A DNA stretch of 5,508 nucleotides, taken from positions 1-5,508 of the forward strand of contig JADCGM010000238.1 of assembly GCA_020249025.1 (NCBI GenBank). Direction: 5' to 3'. The DNA comes from Alphaproteobacteria bacterium (GTDB taxonomy: Bacteria; Pseudomonadota; Alphaproteobacteria; Sphingomonadales; Sphingomonadaceae). The translations under genes and the position numbers were made by a program. The notes under the pieces were generated by a model. It was not told the DNA's origin, ran no database searches, and was given only the letters and a program-made list of their open reading frames with translations. Shown here in pieces: positions 4,792 to 5,508 of this stretch. How positions within the stretch are numbered: the first letter of the stretch is position 1; the number at the start of each line of letters is the position of its first letter.

Positions 4792-5508
4792 ATGGACCAG
4801 ATCCGCATCCGCGGCGGGCGCACGCTCGCCGGCCGCATCCCGATTTCGGGCGCCAAGAACGCCGTGCTCACGCTCATGCCGTGCGCGCTGCTCACCGACG
4901 AGCCGCTGACGCTCCGGAACCTGCCACGCCTCGCCGACGTCGACACCTTCGGCCATCTGCTCAACGGCCACGGCGTCTCGACGATGATCGAGGGCTCGCG
5001 GCCCGAGGAGTTCGGGCGGGTAATGACCGCGCGCGCCAGCCGCATCACCTCGACGGTCGCGCCCTATGACATCGTCCGGAAGATGCGCGCCTCGATCCTC
5101 GTGCTCGGGCCCCTGCTGGCGCGCGAAGGCGTGGCGACCGTGTCGCTGCCGGGGGGGTGCGCCATCGGCAACCGCCCGATCGACCTGCATCTGAAGGGCC
5201 TCGAGCATCTCGGCGCCGAGATCGAGCTCGCCGCTGGCTATGTGAAGGCGACCGCACCCAAGGGCGGCCTGCGCGGCGGCCGGATCGTGTTCCCGACCGT
5301 GTCGGTCGGCGCGACCGAGAACGTGCTGATGGCGGCGGTGCTGGCGAAGGGCGAGACCGTCATCGAGAACGCCGCGCGCGAGCCCGAGATCGTCGATCTC
5401 GCCCGCTGCCTTGTCGCGATGGGCGCGAGGATCGACGGCATCGGCACCGAGCGGCTCGTGATCCAGGGCCGCGACCGGCTGCACGGCGCGACCTATGCGG
5501 TGATGCCC
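4792..5508 (+). CDS. murA: UDP-N-acetylglucosamine 1-carboxyvinyltransferase, N-terminal part (cut by the right edge)
   Basis: MurA transfers enolpyruvate from phosphoenolpyruvate to UDP-GlcNAc, the first committed step of peptidoglycan synthesis, in the cytoplasm. It is the fosfomycin target. The 239 codons seen are open to the edge and cover a bit over half of a protein of about 420-430 residues. Diagnostic residues are Lys22-Asn23 in 'ISGAKNAVL' and the catalytic loop 'PGGCAIGNRPIDLH' with Cys123 (equivalent to E. coli Cys115, the fosfomycin-modified residue) and Arg128 (Arg120 equivalent). Cys rather than Asp predicts the fosfomycin-sensitive type of active site. The catalytic aspartate of the second half lies outside. 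A stop at 4780-4782 limits the upstream extension and the conserved Lys22-Asn23 require the 4792 ATG, although AGGG touches the ATG and cannot serve as a normal ribosome-binding site. The active-site codons include a 7-G run (5151-5157). Confidence 0.97.
   Translation, partial: MDQIRIRGGRTLAGRIPISGAKNAVLTLMPCALLTDEPLTLRNLPRLADVDTFGHLLNGHGVSTMIEGSRPEEFGRVMTARASRITSTVAPYDIVRKMRASILVLGPLLAREGVATVSLPGGCAIGNRPIDLHLKGLEHLGAEIELAAGYVKATAPKGGLRGGRIVFPTVSVGATENVLMAAVLAKGETVIENAAREPEIVDLARCLVAMGARIDGIGTERLVIQGRDRLHGATYAVMP

Noticed and set aside
4768..5484. Minus-strand open frame of about 240 codons opposite murA
   Set aside because: Exact shadow of a clearly conserved murA frame with low-complexity composition.

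Overview
The window is GC-rich (roughly two thirds G+C by eye) and reads like an Alphaproteobacterium, most likely a member of the Sphingomonadales. This rests on three things: the TonB-dependent receptor with an AFA|QS signal peptide and an 'ILVTGSRI' TonB-box region; the S41-family lipoprotein peptidase of the type common in sphingomonads; and a UPF0262 protein, a family restricted to Alphaproteobacteria as far as I recall. The taxonomic call is inference from protein style, not from a marker gene.

Layout. (1) 1-540, minus strand: the first 180 codons of a TonB-dependent outer-membrane receptor, running off the left edge. (2) 541-828: a divergent intergenic region with several perfect inverted repeats and a lower-GC pocket. 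It probably carries the control sites of both flanking genes. (3) 829-2275, plus strand: an S41 (tail-specific/C-terminal processing type) serine peptidase predicted to be a lipoprotein. It is broken by an apparent loss of one GC dinucleotide in a GC run at 1113-1121, while everything downstream, including the Ser/Lys catalytic residues, is intact in another frame. (4) 2280-2594, minus strand: a small membrane-anchored, four-cysteine protein of unknown function, convergent with the peptidase (4 bases apart) and divergent from the next gene (45 bases apart). (5) 2640-5508, plus strand: a tight gene run of an exported beta-lactamase-fold serine hydrolase, UPF0262 (ATGA overlap), dcd (dCTP deaminase, 9-base gap) and murA (UDP-GlcNAc enolpyruvyl transferase, 20-base gap, cut by the right edge).

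How the genes may work together. The left half is envelope biology: an outer-membrane importer and a periplasm-facing lipoprotein peptidase diverge from a shared control region. The right half looks like one operon joining an exported penicillin-binding-protein-like hydrolase, an uncharacterised alphaproteobacterial protein, the dUTP-precursor step of thymidylate synthesis, and the first committed step of peptidoglycan synthesis. dcd and murA are housekeeping genes.

I found no phage, transposon, CRISPR array, tRNA or rRNA, and no clear sign of a new defence or mobile system. The points most worth a second look are the frameshifted peptidase, the structured intergenic region, and the unusual gene order around UPF0262.
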